From: Shimia sp039969785
Lineage (GTDB): Bacteria > Pseudomonadota > Alphaproteobacteria > Rhodobacterales > Rhodobacteraceae
NCBI RefSeq assembly: GCF_039969785.1
Contig: NZ_JBDVNC010000018.1
Coordinates: 124,001-188,000, forward strand
Direction: 5' to 3'
Length of the DNA stretch: 64,000 nucleotides
Shown: one piece after another, positions 33,345 to 42,824 of the stretch
How the letters are laid out: every line of letters begins with the position of its first letter
Numbering within the stretch: position 1 is the stretch's first letter
Position numbers and translations under genes: made by a program
The notes under the pieces: generated by a model
What the model saw: the letters and a program-made list of their open reading frames with translations, nothing else
Database searches by the model: none
Told to the model about the DNA's origin: nothing

Positions 33345-34225
33345 GCGCGTTTTGGTTTCGGCTTGGCCCAATTATCACCGTTGTGATCGCCATCTTTGTG
33401 TTGTGGTACGCCGGGGCTGTGGCGCTGAATTCTGCATGGGCCTATGACAAGGCCAAGCGGGCCGAGGTCGAACTGACCACGTCCGAGTTAATCGCTGACA
33501 CATTGAGCCAGGAAAAACCCAAACTGCCTGCACCACATCAGGTAGGGCGCGAGATTTGGAAGACCACCGGCGAAATGGTGGTTAAGGGGCGGGCGTTTTC
33601 GAAACGGTCGCTGATTTATCACAGCTGGATTACGTTGAGTTCGACATTGCTTGGATTTGCCATGGGCACGGCGCTGGGCATCGCGCTGGCCGTGGGGATT
33701 GTCTATAACCGGACTATGGATATGAGCGTGATGCCGTGGGTGATTGCGTCCCAGACCATTCCTATTCTGGCGATTGCACCGATGATCATCGTGGTGTTGA
33801 ACGCCATCGGGATTTCGGGATTGCTGCCCAAGGCTGTGATCTCGATGTATTTGTCGTTTTTCCCGGTTGTTGTTGGCATGGTCAAAGGGTTGCGAAGCCC
33901 CGATCACATGCAGTTGGACCAGATGAAGACGTGGAATGCCAGCGGCGGGCAAGAGTTCCGAAAGCTGCGCCTGCCTTCGTCGATGCCGTATCTGTTTACC
34001 TCGCTTAAGGTGGCCATGGCGGCCTCGTTGGTGGGGGCTATCGTGGGGGAATTGCCCACTGGAGCTGTCGCTGGCCTGGGCGCGCGGTTGCTGGCAGGGA
34101 GCTATTACGGTCAGACGATCCAGATCTGGAGCGCGTTGATCACCGCAGCGGCGCTGGCGGCGTCTTTGGTGGGGCTGATCGGCGTGATCCAGCGGGTTGT
34201 TCTTAAACGGATGGGGATGGCGTGA
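33341..34225 (+). CDS. ABC transporter permease 1
   Basis: A 294-residue inner-membrane permease of the SsuC/ThiX type with about six helices and the conserved EAA-type loop near GQEFRKLRLPSSMPYLF. It begins with a hydrophobic anchor (LGPIITVVIAIFVLWYAG) followed by a periplasmic insertion. It overlaps the GNAT gene upstream and the second permease downstream by four bases each. Confidence 0.88.
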   Translation: MSAFWFRLGPIITVVIAIFVLWYAGAVALNSAWAYDKAKRAEVELTTSELIADTLSQEKPKLPAPHQVGREIWKTTGEMVVKGRAFSKRSLIYHSWITLSSTLLGFAMGTALGIALAVGIVYNRTMDMSVMPWVIASQTIPILAIAPMIIVVLNAIGISGLLPKAVISMYLSFFPVVVGMVKGLRSPDHMQLDQMKTWNASGGQEFRKLRLPSSMPYLFTSLKVAMAASLVGAIVGELPTGAVAGLGARLLAGSYYGQTIQIWSALITAAALAASLVGLIGVIQRVVLKRMGMA

Positions 34226-35064
34226 TGGGCTGGCTTATTGCAGGGCTTGTGATCTGGGGTGCCGGTTGGGCATTGAATGTCTGGCTGGCAGGTCAACCGC
34301 GGACCCGTTTCACTGCGCTGGCGGTGCCGGTGATCTTTGGGCTGACGCTGGTGCTGATCTGGGAATGCGTTGTGCGTGGGTTCGAGATCAACCCGGTGTT
34401 GTTGCCGCCACCCTCATCTATCTTACTTCGCTTTGGCACGTCGCTGCCAATTCTGTGGCAGGACTTTGTGCAGACCGCCATCAAGGGCGCGCTCAGCGGC
34501 TATGTTATGGGATGTGGTTCGGCGTTTTTGACGGCGGTTGTGATTGACCGGTTCCCGTTCTTGCAGCGCGGCCTGTTGCCGGTGGGCAATTTTGTGGCGG
34601 CGCTGCCTATTATCGGTATGGCGCCCATTCTGGTGATGTGGTTCGGCTTTGACTGGCAATCCAAGGCAGCGGTTGTGGTGGTCATGGTGTTCTTTCCAAT
34701 GCTGGTGAACACCGTGCAGGGATTGCAGGCCACGGACGCGATGCAGCGCGACCTGATGCGCACTTATGCGTCCGGCTACTGGCAGACATTGCTGAAACTT
34801 CGTCTGCCTGCGGCCATGCCCTTTATCTTCAACGGGTTGAAAATTTCGACAACACTGGCGCTGATTGGTGCCATTGTGGCCGAATTCTTTGGCTCGCCGA
34901 TCAAAGGCATGGGGTTTCGTATTTCGACCGAGGTCGGGCGGCTGGCGCTTGATATGGTCTGGGCCGAGATTGTCGTTGCGGCAATCGTTGGGTCTGCGTT
35001 TTATGGCGGGGTCGCGCTTTTGGAAAAAGCGGTCACATTCTGGCACCCGTCCCAAAGGGGCTGA
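34222..35064 (+). CDS. ABC transporter permease 2
   Basis: A 280-residue permease homologous to the preceding one, with the EAA-type loop TYASGYWQTLLKLRLPAAMPF and multiple helices. A four-base overlap with permease 1 implies translational coupling and a likely heterodimer. The binding-protein gene follows after 43 bases with its own strong ribosome-binding site. Confidence 0.88.
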   Translation: MMGWLIAGLVIWGAGWALNVWLAGQPRTRFTALAVPVIFGLTLVLIWECVVRGFEINPVLLPPPSSILLRFGTSLPILWQDFVQTAIKGALSGYVMGCGSAFLTAVVIDRFPFLQRGLLPVGNFVAALPIIGMAPILVMWFGFDWQSKAAVVVVMVFFPMLVNTVQGLQATDAMQRDLMRTYASGYWQTLLKLRLPAAMPFIFNGLKISTTLALIGAIVAEFFGSPIKGMGFRISTEVGRLALDMVWAEIVVAAIVGSAFYGGVALLEKAVTFWHPSQRG

Positions 35065-35107
35065 GCAAAAATAATAAACAGAAAAGTTCAACAAGGAGAA
35101 TAAGACA

Positions 35108-36097
35108 ATGAAAACAATGATGACAACGATCACCGCAGCAGCAATGGGGCTGGCAGCCTCGATGGTGCAAGCAGCGGATGATGTCACGCTTCAGCTGAAA
35201 TGGGTCACACAAGCTCAGTTTGCTGGATATTATGTGGCGCAGGATCAGGGCTTTTATGACGAAGAAGGTCTGAACGTGACCATCAAACCCGGCGGCCCTG
35301 ACATCGCCCCGGCGCAGGTGATTGCCGGTGGTGGCGCAGACGTGGTGCTGGACTGGATGCCATCCGCGCTGGCCAGCCGTGAAAAAGGCCTTGCGCTGGT
35401 CAATATCGCGCAGCCGTTCAAAAGCTCGGGTATGATGCTGACCTGCCGCAAGGATGCCGGTGTGACGGCACCCACCGATTTCGCCGGCAAAACGCTGGGT
35501 GTCTGGTTCTATGGCAACGAATATCCGTTCCTGAGCTGGATGAGTAAACTGGGTCTGGCCACAGATGGTTCAGATGGCGGCGTGACCGTTCTCAAGCAAG
35601 GCTTTAACGTTGATCCGATCCTTCAGGGGCAGGCCGCGTGTGTGTCGACCATGACGTATAACGAATACTGGCAGATCATCGATGCGGGTCTGACCCCGGA
35701 CGATCTGGTGGTTTTCAAATACGAAGATCAGGGTGTGGCGACGTTGGAAGACGGCATGTATGTGCTGGAAGACAACCTGAGCGACCCGGCCTTTGAAGAC
35801 AAAATGGTGCGCTTTGTGCGGGCCTCTATGAAGGGTTGGAAATGGGCCGAAGAGAACCCGGATGACGCGGCGATGATCGTACTGGACAACGACGCATCGG
35901 GTGCACAAACCGAAAAGCATCAAAAACGTATGATGGGTGAGATTGCCAAGCTGACGGCAGGGTCAAACGGCGCGCTGGATCCGGCGGATTTCGACCGCAC
36001 AGTAGACAGCCTGATGTCGGGCGGGTCTGATCCGGTGATCACCAAAAAACCAGAAGGCGCATGGACACATGCGATCACAGATAAAGCCCTGAACTAA
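35108..36097 (+). CDS. ABC transporter substrate-binding protein, NMT1/THI5-like
   Basis: A 329-residue periplasmic binding protein with a signal peptide (ITAAAMGLAASMVQAA, cleaved near residue 22) and the NMT1/ThiY fold start VTLQLKWVTQAQFAGYYVAQ. This family binds thiamine-pyrimidine precursors, riboflavin or similar heterocycles, which fits a transporter in a pyrimidine-catabolism cluster. AAGGAG precedes the ATG. The gene ends the operon at the hairpin at 36123-36150. Confidence 0.88.
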   Translation: MKTMMTTITAAAMGLAASMVQAADDVTLQLKWVTQAQFAGYYVAQDQGFYDEEGLNVTIKPGGPDIAPAQVIAGGGADVVLDWMPSALASREKGLALVNIAQPFKSSGMMLTCRKDAGVTAPTDFAGKTLGVWFYGNEYPFLSWMSKLGLATDGSDGGVTVLKQGFNVDPILQGQAACVSTMTYNEYWQIIDAGLTPDDLVVFKYEDQGVATLEDGMYVLEDNLSDPAFEDKMVRFVRASMKGWKWAEENPDDAAMIVLDNDASGAQTEKHQKRMMGEIAKLTAGSNGALDPADFDRTVDSLMSGGSDPVITKKPEGAWTHAITDKALN

Positions 36098-36122
36098 GGG
36101 TTTTAACCGCGGGGAGTGCGGA

Positions 36123-36150
36123 AAGGGCCGGGGGGAAACCTCCGGCCCTT
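36123..36150. terminator. 12-bp hairpin with GAAA loop after the transporter operon
   Basis: AAGGGCCGGGGG (36123-36134) pairs with CCTCCGGCCCTT (36139-36150), with one G-U pair and a GAAA tetraloop. It lies between the convergent transporter and AsmA genes. The U-tract is poor, but the stem is one of the strongest in the window. Confidence 0.7.
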
Positions 36151-36196
36151 AGCTTGTTCCAAGGTTTGGATTGCGGCGTTCAGACGCTGATCGCCG

Positions 36197-38887
36197 TCAC
36201 TGCAGTTGCAGAATATCAGGGACGCAAAGTTTGCGCTCGGCGGGCATTTTGTCCTTGCCATCTTTACGCTTCAACCGCTTTGGACCATCTTTTACCTTGA
36301 TTTTAGGATCAGCGAGCGGGCCCTTTAGAGTGATCGGCCAAGGGCTGCGCGAGAGCGGTTTGCCAATCTTGCGGGGTTGCAGATTAAGGTCCACAACTTT
36401 GTTTTTCAGGTCCGCCCCACCAAAGACGACAATCTGCACCTGATCGGTTTCCAATGTGGTCTGCTTTGTTGAGACGCTTCCGTTGGAAATGCTGATTGGC
36501 GCGTGCAAACAAACGATTGGTGCGACCTTTTGTTTATCCTTGGAAAACAGCCAGGGCAATACCCCAAGACCCGCCAGATCCAGCAGTTGGGTTTCAATGG
36601 ATCCCTTGCGCAGGGACACGGTCGCATTGCCATTCATAGTGCTGGCAAAGTGCTTCACTGATTCCGTGCCACCGGTGAGATTGAAGTCGGCGTAAATTGT
36701 GCCGCTCGCGCCCTTTTTGAAATTCAGGTGGTGCAGGATATCGTCCAACCGCCATCCCCCGGCCTTGCCGGAAATCGTGAACAGGTGCGCTTCGTCAGAA
36801 AGATCCATATGGCCGTTCACGTCGAAATTGCCGCCACCATATTCAAACACCAGAGGTCCGGCCTTCAGATCGTTTTCATCCAGCGTCAGCCCGCTTTTCA
36901 GGCTGCTGATGCCTTTGGCGCCTTCGATGTGGCGCAGGTCAATGCCGATATCCATGTTCAGACCTGACAAAAGAACAGAGCGCCCAATGGGTTTGAGCGT
37001 CACGTCGCGAAGCGCGCCGGTGTCTTCGGGCGCGTCGGTTGCGTCCGCGTCATCGGATGCGTCTGACGCGTCTGTCTTTTCGACGGGCCCTTCGGTCGTG
37101 CCTGCATTGCCCAGCTTTCTCAGCTCACCAGCAGCCAATACGATGCTGCGAATTTCATCAATATTGATGAGATCGCTTTCGATCGTTCCTTTCAAAACAG
37201 GTTTGGTTGTGGCGTCATCCAGACTGGCAGAGATTTTCAGAACCGACTCTGCGACGGAAACATCAACACCCGTGCTCCAATCGGTGCCCTGGCTGACCAG
37301 AGTGATGGCAAGGTTGGCGTGGCCGGTATCCACCGGTTCCAGTGACAATGCCTGCAACAGCGCGGCTCCGGAGGGGACATCGACGTCAATACCCAGATCG
37401 ATATCCTCGAACTTTAGCACGTTTTTGACGGTTCCGTGGACTTCGAGATTCCAGATGTCGGTTTCGCTGGTCTTGGCATCCAGATTGCTGAGTTCAAGTT
37501 GATTGATGTCGCCATTCAGATGAAAATCACCGGAAAACTTGCCAAGCTGATCATCTGTGCCCAGATGCTCTGACGAGATCAGGCTACTGGCCTGAATATC
37601 CAGCACGCCCTCTGCGGCGATACCTTGCAGTTGTAACGCGTCCTCAACAGAGGCGTCCAGGATCACAAAAGGGTCTGACGGAACGCCGATCCGCAAGTTA
37701 ACATTCCCAACCCGTAGCGCACCGTCCGATGTTCTGGAAAGCCCGGAAAACTTAATCGGGGGTGGGCCTTCGCCGGACGTGTCCAGGGTAAAGCCGTTGG
37801 TTTTGATAACCATTTCACGCTGCGGGATTTTTCCCGGCACGCTGTCGATGACCATATCAACCGCAATGAGCTTGAGGTTTTTACGCGTTTCCGCCGGTGC
37901 GGGTTCATTGTCTTCCGGGTATAGCCTGATCCGGGTGGTCAACGAGACGTCTTCGGGGTTGCCGAGCTCTCCTATTTGTCCTGTCACAACAAGGCTTTGC
38001 CCGGTGGACAGTTCGACCTGAACATCAAGGTCATCAATGCGGGCGACGTTGTCCTTGGCCTTGAACGTTGCGCCCACGGTGCCTTTCCCTTCCAGCACGC
38101 GGTTCAGCTTTGCCACATCCAAAAGCTGTCCAAGTTCGGCAATATCGACGCTTGCTTTGACTTCCAGCCCCGTGTCTTGCGGAACCTGACTGGCGGCAAT
38201 GGATATCTGTTCGAAATCAGCTGTTACCTGAAACGGGTCTTTTGCGGGGAAGGTGCCCTTTAGCTCAAACGTTTCGCCATTCAAAGATCCGGAGCCGGTC
38301 ACAGTTGCATCTTCTGTTGCGCTGGCGCGCGCCAGTTCCAGATCAGAAAGCTGCAGGTCCAGATCCAGCCCGTTCTGAGCGCTTTGGTACAGGACGGAAA
38401 TGTCCGTCAGCGCAATTTTGCGATCTGCCAGAATGTCAGCAAGTGCGTTGTTTGAGGATTTGGCAGGCTTGTCGGCGTCAGTTTCTGGTTTGGCCAAAGA
38501 CTGCCACGTGGTTGTGCCATCCTCGGTGGTCAGCAGATTGACGTGAACGCCCGCCACAGAAAGATTGCTTAATGAGAGCTTGCCATTCCAAAGGTCTTTT
38601 GTAGCGACGTCAAAGCCCAGCGTGTCGATTTTTGCGAGATCTTTGTCAGAAACAGAGGTGCCGGGGAGCACAAGACCAGCTGCCGTAATCTTCAGCTTTC
38701 GACCGATGCCGATGCGCAGTTCATCTTCAATAACAACATCTTGACCAAGTTTCTTCGAGATCAGATTTTCAACGAATGTGGTCCTCATTGGGGAAAATAA
38801 GGATGACGACAGAACCAGCCATGCGGCAACGGCCACAAAAGCTATGGTGCCGCCACAAATCAATAAACCTTTCACGACGTATCGCAC
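36197..38887 (-). CDS. AsmA-family protein
   Basis: An 896-residue protein with an N-terminal membrane helix (LLICGGTIAFVAVAAWLVLS) followed by the AsmA domain opening VIEDELRIGIGRKLKITAAGLVL and a repetitive beta-rich body, typical of AsmA/TamB-like bridge proteins linked to outer-membrane lipid homeostasis. The C-terminal region carries the AsmA tail GKPLSRSPWPITLKGPLADPKIKV. The start is GTG 38887 behind AAGGGAGA. An acidic, Ala/Asp-rich linker (about residues 605-623) divides the two halves. Confidence 0.85.
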   Translation of the reverse strand: MRYVVKGLLICGGTIAFVAVAAWLVLSSSLFSPMRTTFVENLISKKLGQDVVIEDELRIGIGRKLKITAAGLVLPGTSVSDKDLAKIDTLGFDVATKDLWNGKLSLSNLSVAGVHVNLLTTEDGTTTWQSLAKPETDADKPAKSSNNALADILADRKIALTDISVLYQSAQNGLDLDLQLSDLELARASATEDATVTGSGSLNGETFELKGTFPAKDPFQVTADFEQISIAASQVPQDTGLEVKASVDIAELGQLLDVAKLNRVLEGKGTVGATFKAKDNVARIDDLDVQVELSTGQSLVVTGQIGELGNPEDVSLTTRIRLYPEDNEPAPAETRKNLKLIAVDMVIDSVPGKIPQREMVIKTNGFTLDTSGEGPPPIKFSGLSRTSDGALRVGNVNLRIGVPSDPFVILDASVEDALQLQGIAAEGVLDIQASSLISSEHLGTDDQLGKFSGDFHLNGDINQLELSNLDAKTSETDIWNLEVHGTVKNVLKFEDIDLGIDVDVPSGAALLQALSLEPVDTGHANLAITLVSQGTDWSTGVDVSVAESVLKISASLDDATTKPVLKGTIESDLINIDEIRSIVLAAGELRKLGNAGTTEGPVEKTDASDASDDADATDAPEDTGALRDVTLKPIGRSVLLSGLNMDIGIDLRHIEGAKGISSLKSGLTLDENDLKAGPLVFEYGGGNFDVNGHMDLSDEAHLFTISGKAGGWRLDDILHHLNFKKGASGTIYADFNLTGGTESVKHFASTMNGNATVSLRKGSIETQLLDLAGLGVLPWLFSKDKQKVAPIVCLHAPISISNGSVSTKQTTLETDQVQIVVFGGADLKNKVVDLNLQPRKIGKPLSRSPWPITLKGPLADPKIKVKDGPKRLKRKDGKDKMPAERKLCVPDILQLQ

Positions 38888-39199
38888 GCGCTTCTCCCTT
38901 ATCGCTGGATTTCCACTAGGAACGCCTAGTCTGCTACAAATTCTTATATTCTAAAAGCTTAGTGCTGTTTCGAATTTCTCTCGCCCATTTCAAACATGAC
39001 ACGCACCTCTGGCAACCTCCATTTGTCGAAACTGGGAACATTGACGCACAAATTCCTGTTTTTCCTTGTTTTAAGGGCTATGAGATTATGCAACTTTCAA
39101 TACCCCAACAAATTCGGCGATGTGATGCGCACGGCGGATTGAGACGACGCAATTCGCCCTTTGCTTTGTTAACCACCCGGAATGTGATAGCGGCGTAAT
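38888..39199. promoter_or_regulatory. AT-rich divergent intergenic region (asmA / AbrB-like)
   Basis: This 312-base gap is distinctly AT-richer than its neighbours and contains no convincing gene. It should hold the promoters for the divergent AsmA and AbrB-family genes. I found no clear palindrome or repeat. Confidence 0.35.
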
Positions 39200-40246
39200 A
39201 TGAGAAAGTTCACAAGCGAAAATGCGGTTGTTGTGACGGTCCTGACGCTGATGGCGGGCGGGCTTGGCGCGGCGCTGGGGTGGGCCGTTGGGTTGCCGTT
39301 GTTTCAGCTGACCGGCCCTGCGTTGTTGGTCAGCGTGCTGGTTTTGGCCGGGGCGCCCTTGCGCGTGGTTGTACCGCTGCGAGATGCGGCTTTTCTTTTG
39401 GTCGGGATCAGCATCGGAGCAGGGCTGAACGCACAAGCGCGCGAAGCCATCCTGCGCTGGCCTCTGGCGTTTCTGGCGCTGGCCGTTTCTTTGGTCGTGA
39501 TCCTGCTGGTCAATCGCGCGCTGTTGTCGCGGTTTTTTGGATTTGACCGTCGCGCCGCATTGCTTGCGTCATCGCCCGGACATCTGAGTTTTGTGGTGGC
39601 GCTGAGCGTGTCTTATGAGGCCGACGCAACGCGCATTGTGGTGATCCAGACCATCCGCGTTCTGGTGATGAGTGTGGTTGTCCCGTTCGCGCTGACCGCT
39701 GTTGGCGCTGAAATGAGCACGGCCCTGCCAATTGCGCCCGTGCTGATGAGCTGGGGCGCATTTGCCGCTTTGGTTGCCGCGGGCGCAGTATTTGGTCCGG
39801 TGCTGAAACGGTTCAAGGTGCCCGCGCATTTTCTGATTGGTGGCATGCTGGTGTCTGCGCTGGCGCATCTGCTAGAGCTGACACCGGGCGGCGTGCATCC
39901 GTTGCTTGGGCTGGCCGGATTGGTGGTGATTGGCACACTGATCGGTACGCGGTTTTCCGGGATTACCCTGACACAATTGCGACAGACCTTTTTTGCAGCG
40001 TTCACCTCAACCAGCGTGACGCTGCTGTTGTCAGCGGCTTTTGCGATTCCGGTGGCGTGGTTTTTGATAGTCCCCGTGTCACATGTGGTGGTCGCATTTG
40101 CGCCGGGTGGGCTGGAGACCATGATTGCGATGGGTGCCCTTTTGGGGGCGGATGCGGGGTTTGTTGCAGGCTGCCATCTGGGCCGTTTGCTGCTGTTGCC
40201 TGTTTTGCTTCCAACAATGCTGGCACGGTCTTCCAATGGGCAGTGA
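39200..40246 (+). CDS. AbrB-family membrane protein
   Basis: A 348-residue membrane protein with about ten hydrophobic helices and the internal duplication of the AbrB family (often mis-annotated as ammonia monooxygenase). Motifs GWAVGLPLFQLTGPALL and VVAFAPGGLETMIAMGALLGAD at equivalent places in the two halves support this. Proposed roles are transport of small molecules; none is established. It is not related to the DNA-binding AbrB. Confidence 0.8.
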   Translation: MRKFTSENAVVVTVLTLMAGGLGAALGWAVGLPLFQLTGPALLVSVLVLAGAPLRVVVPLRDAAFLLVGISIGAGLNAQAREAILRWPLAFLALAVSLVVILLVNRALLSRFFGFDRRAALLASSPGHLSFVVALSVSYEADATRIVVIQTIRVLVMSVVVPFALTAVGAEMSTALPIAPVLMSWGAFAALVAAGAVFGPVLKRFKVPAHFLIGGMLVSALAHLLELTPGGVHPLLGLAGLVVIGTLIGTRFSGITLTQLRQTFFAAFTSTSVTLLLSAAFAIPVAWFLIVPVSHVVVAFAPGGLETMIAMGALLGADAGFVAGCHLGRLLLLPVLLPTMLARSSNGQ

Positions 40247-40293
40247 AGTCCTTATATCCACTGCAAACGCAATTTGACGTATCGGAGCGTGGC

Positions 40294-40725
40294 ATGAGCG
40301 GCAAGAAACTTACCTGTTTTAAATGTGGTCAGGTCAACCGGGTGCCGTTTGACAAGCTGATGGCCGAACCGAAATGCGGAACATGCGGCACCGGGCTGAT
40401 GACTGGCGGCGTGCCCGAGGTGGATTTGGCGACGCTGGAAAAAGCGGCGCGCACGGATGATGTGCCCATCGTGGTGGATTTCTGGGCACCATGGTGCGGG
40501 CCCTGTCGTCAGATGGCACCGCAGTTTCAGGCCGCAGCATCTGATCTGAAACCACAGGCGCGACTGGTCAAGCTGAACACCGAAGATCATCCCAATGCCG
40601 GTGCGAAATTCCGTATCCGGGGCATTCCGACGATGGCCGCATTTTCGAATGGAAAAGAACGTGCACGTCAGTCTGGTGCGATGCCGTCATCCGCCATTGT
40701 TTCCTGGGTTAAGGCGAGCGTCTGA
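40294..40725 (+). CDS. trxC: thioredoxin 2
   Basis: A 143-residue thioredoxin with an N-terminal zinc ribbon (CFKCGQ at residues 8-13 and CGTCGTG at about 29-35) and the active site FWAPWCGPCRQMAP. The zinc-ribbon thioredoxin 2 form responds to oxidative stress in E. coli and reduces cytosolic disulfides. The gene's last 17 bases overlap the end of the convergent flavoprotein gene. Confidence 0.93.
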   Translation: MSGKKLTCFKCGQVNRVPFDKLMAEPKCGTCGTGLMTGGVPEVDLATLEKAARTDDVPIVVDFWAPWCGPCRQMAPQFQAAASDLKPQARLVKLNTEDHPNAGAKFRIRGIPTMAAFSNGKERARQSGAMPSSAIVSWVKASV

Positions 40726-41860
40726 ATATATTCAGAATGTAATGCGGCAGGCGCGCCAGCACGCTGCGCGCCAGCTCTGGATATTCAATCTCGCCAGCCA
40801 GCAAACGCATGTATTGCAGTCGCACGGTGCCTGACCGGCGAAAGGTGGTGACAAAGATCTTTTGCCAGCGTGGCGCAAAGATAATGCGGCGCAACCGGCG
40901 CGCAATCCTGAGGTTGCGGTGCAGGTCGGTCAGCGCGCTTTGATAGCGAGTGATCGCCATGTCCGGCTGGTCTGATTTCAGCGCATCGCACGCCGCCTGT
41001 GCCGCCAGCTGGCCGCTTTTCATGGCAAAGGCGATGCCCTCGCCGGTGATCGGATCAACCAGACCGGCGGCGTCTCCGGCCAGCAGAATGTGACCTCGCC
41101 CAGGTGTCTTGCGAAACGCTCCGAAGGGCAGATAGTGCCCCTTGACCCTGACCTGTTCTGCATCGATCCCAAGCGTGCTCAGATAGGCAGAAAACCGGGC
41201 CTTCATATCGGGGTTTTCCGCGTGTAGCCCGCCAATGCCAATCGTCGTGCTCTGGCATTTGGGGAACGACCAGCCATACCCCCAGTTTGCAGCCCCAAGG
41301 TCGATACGCAGCGGTTGGTTCCCGTCGGGTCGCCCGCCATTTGGCGCTTCGATTTCAAGGCCGAACCCAATTGTGTTTTTGTCAAAAGGACTGCCGAACA
41401 GGTGACGGGCGATGATGGAATTCACCCCGTCTGCGCCGATCAAGATCGCCGCTGTAAGCGTTTCGCCATCCCGAAAAATAACGGAATTATCAGTGATTTG
41501 CGCAATCGGGCGTCCGGTGAAATCCTGCGCCCCGGCGTGGAGTGCGTGCTGAAACAATCGGGCGTCCAGATCCAGCCGCATGGTCAGATGCAGGGGCGGC
41601 ACGTCGCGCAACACGGCCAGTTCGCGCCCCTGATGCCAAAACGCGAAATCGGTCCGGGTCACGGCGTGTGACAGATCAAATTCCTGCCCGAATATCTCGG
41701 TGTAATAAGTTCGGCTGCGTTCAGTGAACAGCCCGCCGCACAGCTTGTTACGCGGAAACTTTGCCTTGTCCAGCAAGGCAACCTTGTGCCCCTGACGGGC
41801 GGCGCAGGTGGCGGCGGCGCTCCCGGCCGGGCCGGCGCCAATCACGATGATGTCAAACAC
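40709..41860 (-). CDS. FAD-dependent geranylgeranyl-reductase-family oxidoreductase
   Basis: A 383-residue flavoprotein with the FAD motif IIVIGAGPAGSAAATCAARQG at the N-terminus, the PCGG-like KFPRNKLCGGLF segment, and GHILLAGDAAGLVDPITGEGI near residue 260. These match the geranylgeranyl reductase / ChlP-like branch of group A flavoprotein monooxygenases, which reduces isoprenoid double bonds. No bacteriochlorophyll or carotenoid genes are adjacent, so its substrate (quinone side chain, archaeal-like lipid, other) is open. Confidence 0.82.
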   Translation of the reverse strand: MFDIIVIGAGPAGSAAATCAARQGHKVALLDKAKFPRNKLCGGLFTERSRTYYTEIFGQEFDLSHAVTRTDFAFWHQGRELAVLRDVPPLHLTMRLDLDARLFQHALHAGAQDFTGRPIAQITDNSVIFRDGETLTAAILIGADGVNSIIARHLFGSPFDKNTIGFGLEIEAPNGGRPDGNQPLRIDLGAANWGYGWSFPKCQSTTIGIGGLHAENPDMKARFSAYLSTLGIDAEQVRVKGHYLPFGAFRKTPGRGHILLAGDAAGLVDPITGEGIAFAMKSGQLAAQAACDALKSDQPDMAITRYQSALTDLHRNLRIARRLRRIIFAPRWQKIFVTTFRRSGTVRLQYMRLLAGEIEYPELARSVLARLPHYILNIFRRSP

Positions 41861-41963
41861 TGGACAAGGCCTCGATTACAACACAGCGGTTCTAGCAACT
41901 TTCCATGCGTTTGCCAGCACCCTATGGTGAAGGGGCGAGGACTGGTCCGAAAGGGGATTGAGG

Positions 41964-42359
41964 ATGAACGAAACTGTGACGCCCAAGGGCGAGCTGACGC
42001 TGCGCACATTGGCGATGCCTGCAGATGTGAATGTAAACGGCGACATCTTTGGCGGCTGGGTGCTGAGCCAGATGGACATCGCCAGCGGGATTGTGGCGGG
42101 CACACGGGCACGTGGGCGCGTGGCCACGGTTGCGGTGGATGCGATGAAATTCATTCGTCCTGTGCATGTGGGGGATGTCTTGTGCATCTATGCTAGGGTG
42201 GACCGTGTCGGGCGCACCTCGATGGCCATCGGGCTTGAGGCATGGGCCTTGCGCAACCGGCATGGGAAACGGGAAAAAGTGACCGAAGCGACGTTCACTT
42301 ATGTGGCGATCCACAGCAACGGAACACCGCGCCCGGTGCCGCCCGAACAAGAGGCTTAA
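41964..42359 (+). CDS. acyl-CoA thioesterase, YciA type
   Basis: A 131-residue hot-dog-fold thioesterase. The YciA/ACOT pattern VNVNGDIFGGWVLSQMDIASG (catalytic Asp in the helix) and the strand MKFIRPVHVGDVLCIYA are clear. It hydrolyses acyl-CoA to free acid and CoA, with broad chain-length range in characterised relatives. ATG 41964 is preceded by GGGGATTGAGG. It is divergent from the reductase gene. Confidence 0.9.
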   Translation: MNETVTPKGELTLRTLAMPADVNVNGDIFGGWVLSQMDIASGIVAGTRARGRVATVAVDAMKFIRPVHVGDVLCIYARVDRVGRTSMAIGLEAWALRNRHGKREKVTEATFTYVAIHSNGTPRPVPPEQEA

Positions 42360-42430
42360 GGGCCAAAAAGACGGATCGGCAGGCCGTCGGTAACACGTCG
42401 GTATTGCGTCAGCGTGCCCGAACGCTTGTC

Positions 42431-42443
42431 TAAGACGGTCTTA
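42431..42443. promoter_or_regulatory. small palindrome before the BrnA-like gene
   Basis: TAAGAC-G-GTCTTA is a perfect palindrome 38 bases before the start of the BrnA-like gene. Antitoxins of this type commonly repress themselves at short palindromes. Binding is inferred. Confidence 0.35.
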
Positions 42444-42481
42444 AACCCATCGGCGCAATGTTGTGGCAAAGGAGATTTGCC

Positions 42482-42823
42482 ATGACAAACCGACCCCTGA
42501 GCAAGACCCGGCGCATTGCCCGCGACCGTCTCACCCGCAACCTGATTTACCTGAATTCCGAAATGTGGCTGTCAGCCGCAATGCGAGAGGACGTGCCCGA
42601 AGCGTGGCACACGCTGGAACAGGATGTGGATGTGGACGAGCCCAAGGAAAAGATCACGCTGTATGTGGATCGGTCTGTGGCCAGATTTTATCGCGCGATG
42701 GGTAAAGGCTATCAGGAACGGATCAACCGATTGCTGGCCACCTGGGCGCAAATGAAGATTGCCGAAGAACTGCGCGTGGACGCGCTGCTGGCACAACGGT
42801 TTGAAGAGAACGATCAGGTGTAA
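42482..42823 (+). CDS. orphan BrnA-like antitoxin domain protein
   Basis: A 113-residue protein whose C-terminal half (KEKITLYVDRSVARFYRAMGKGYQERINRLL) matches the BrnA-type ribbon-helix-helix antitoxin domain, in which the strand binds DNA and the helices dimerise. The N-terminus is basic (TNRPLSKTRRIARDRLTRN). Its usual partner, a BrnT RelE-like toxin, should lie directly upstream, but the preceding 122 bases and the neighbouring genes hold none. GGAGA lies 7 bases ahead of the ATG. It may be a free-standing regulator. Confidence 0.7.
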   Translation: MTNRPLSKTRRIARDRLTRNLIYLNSEMWLSAAMREDVPEAWHTLEQDVDVDEPKEKITLYVDRSVARFYRAMGKGYQERINRLLATWAQMKIAEELRVDALLAQRFEENDQV

Positions 42824-42824
42824 C

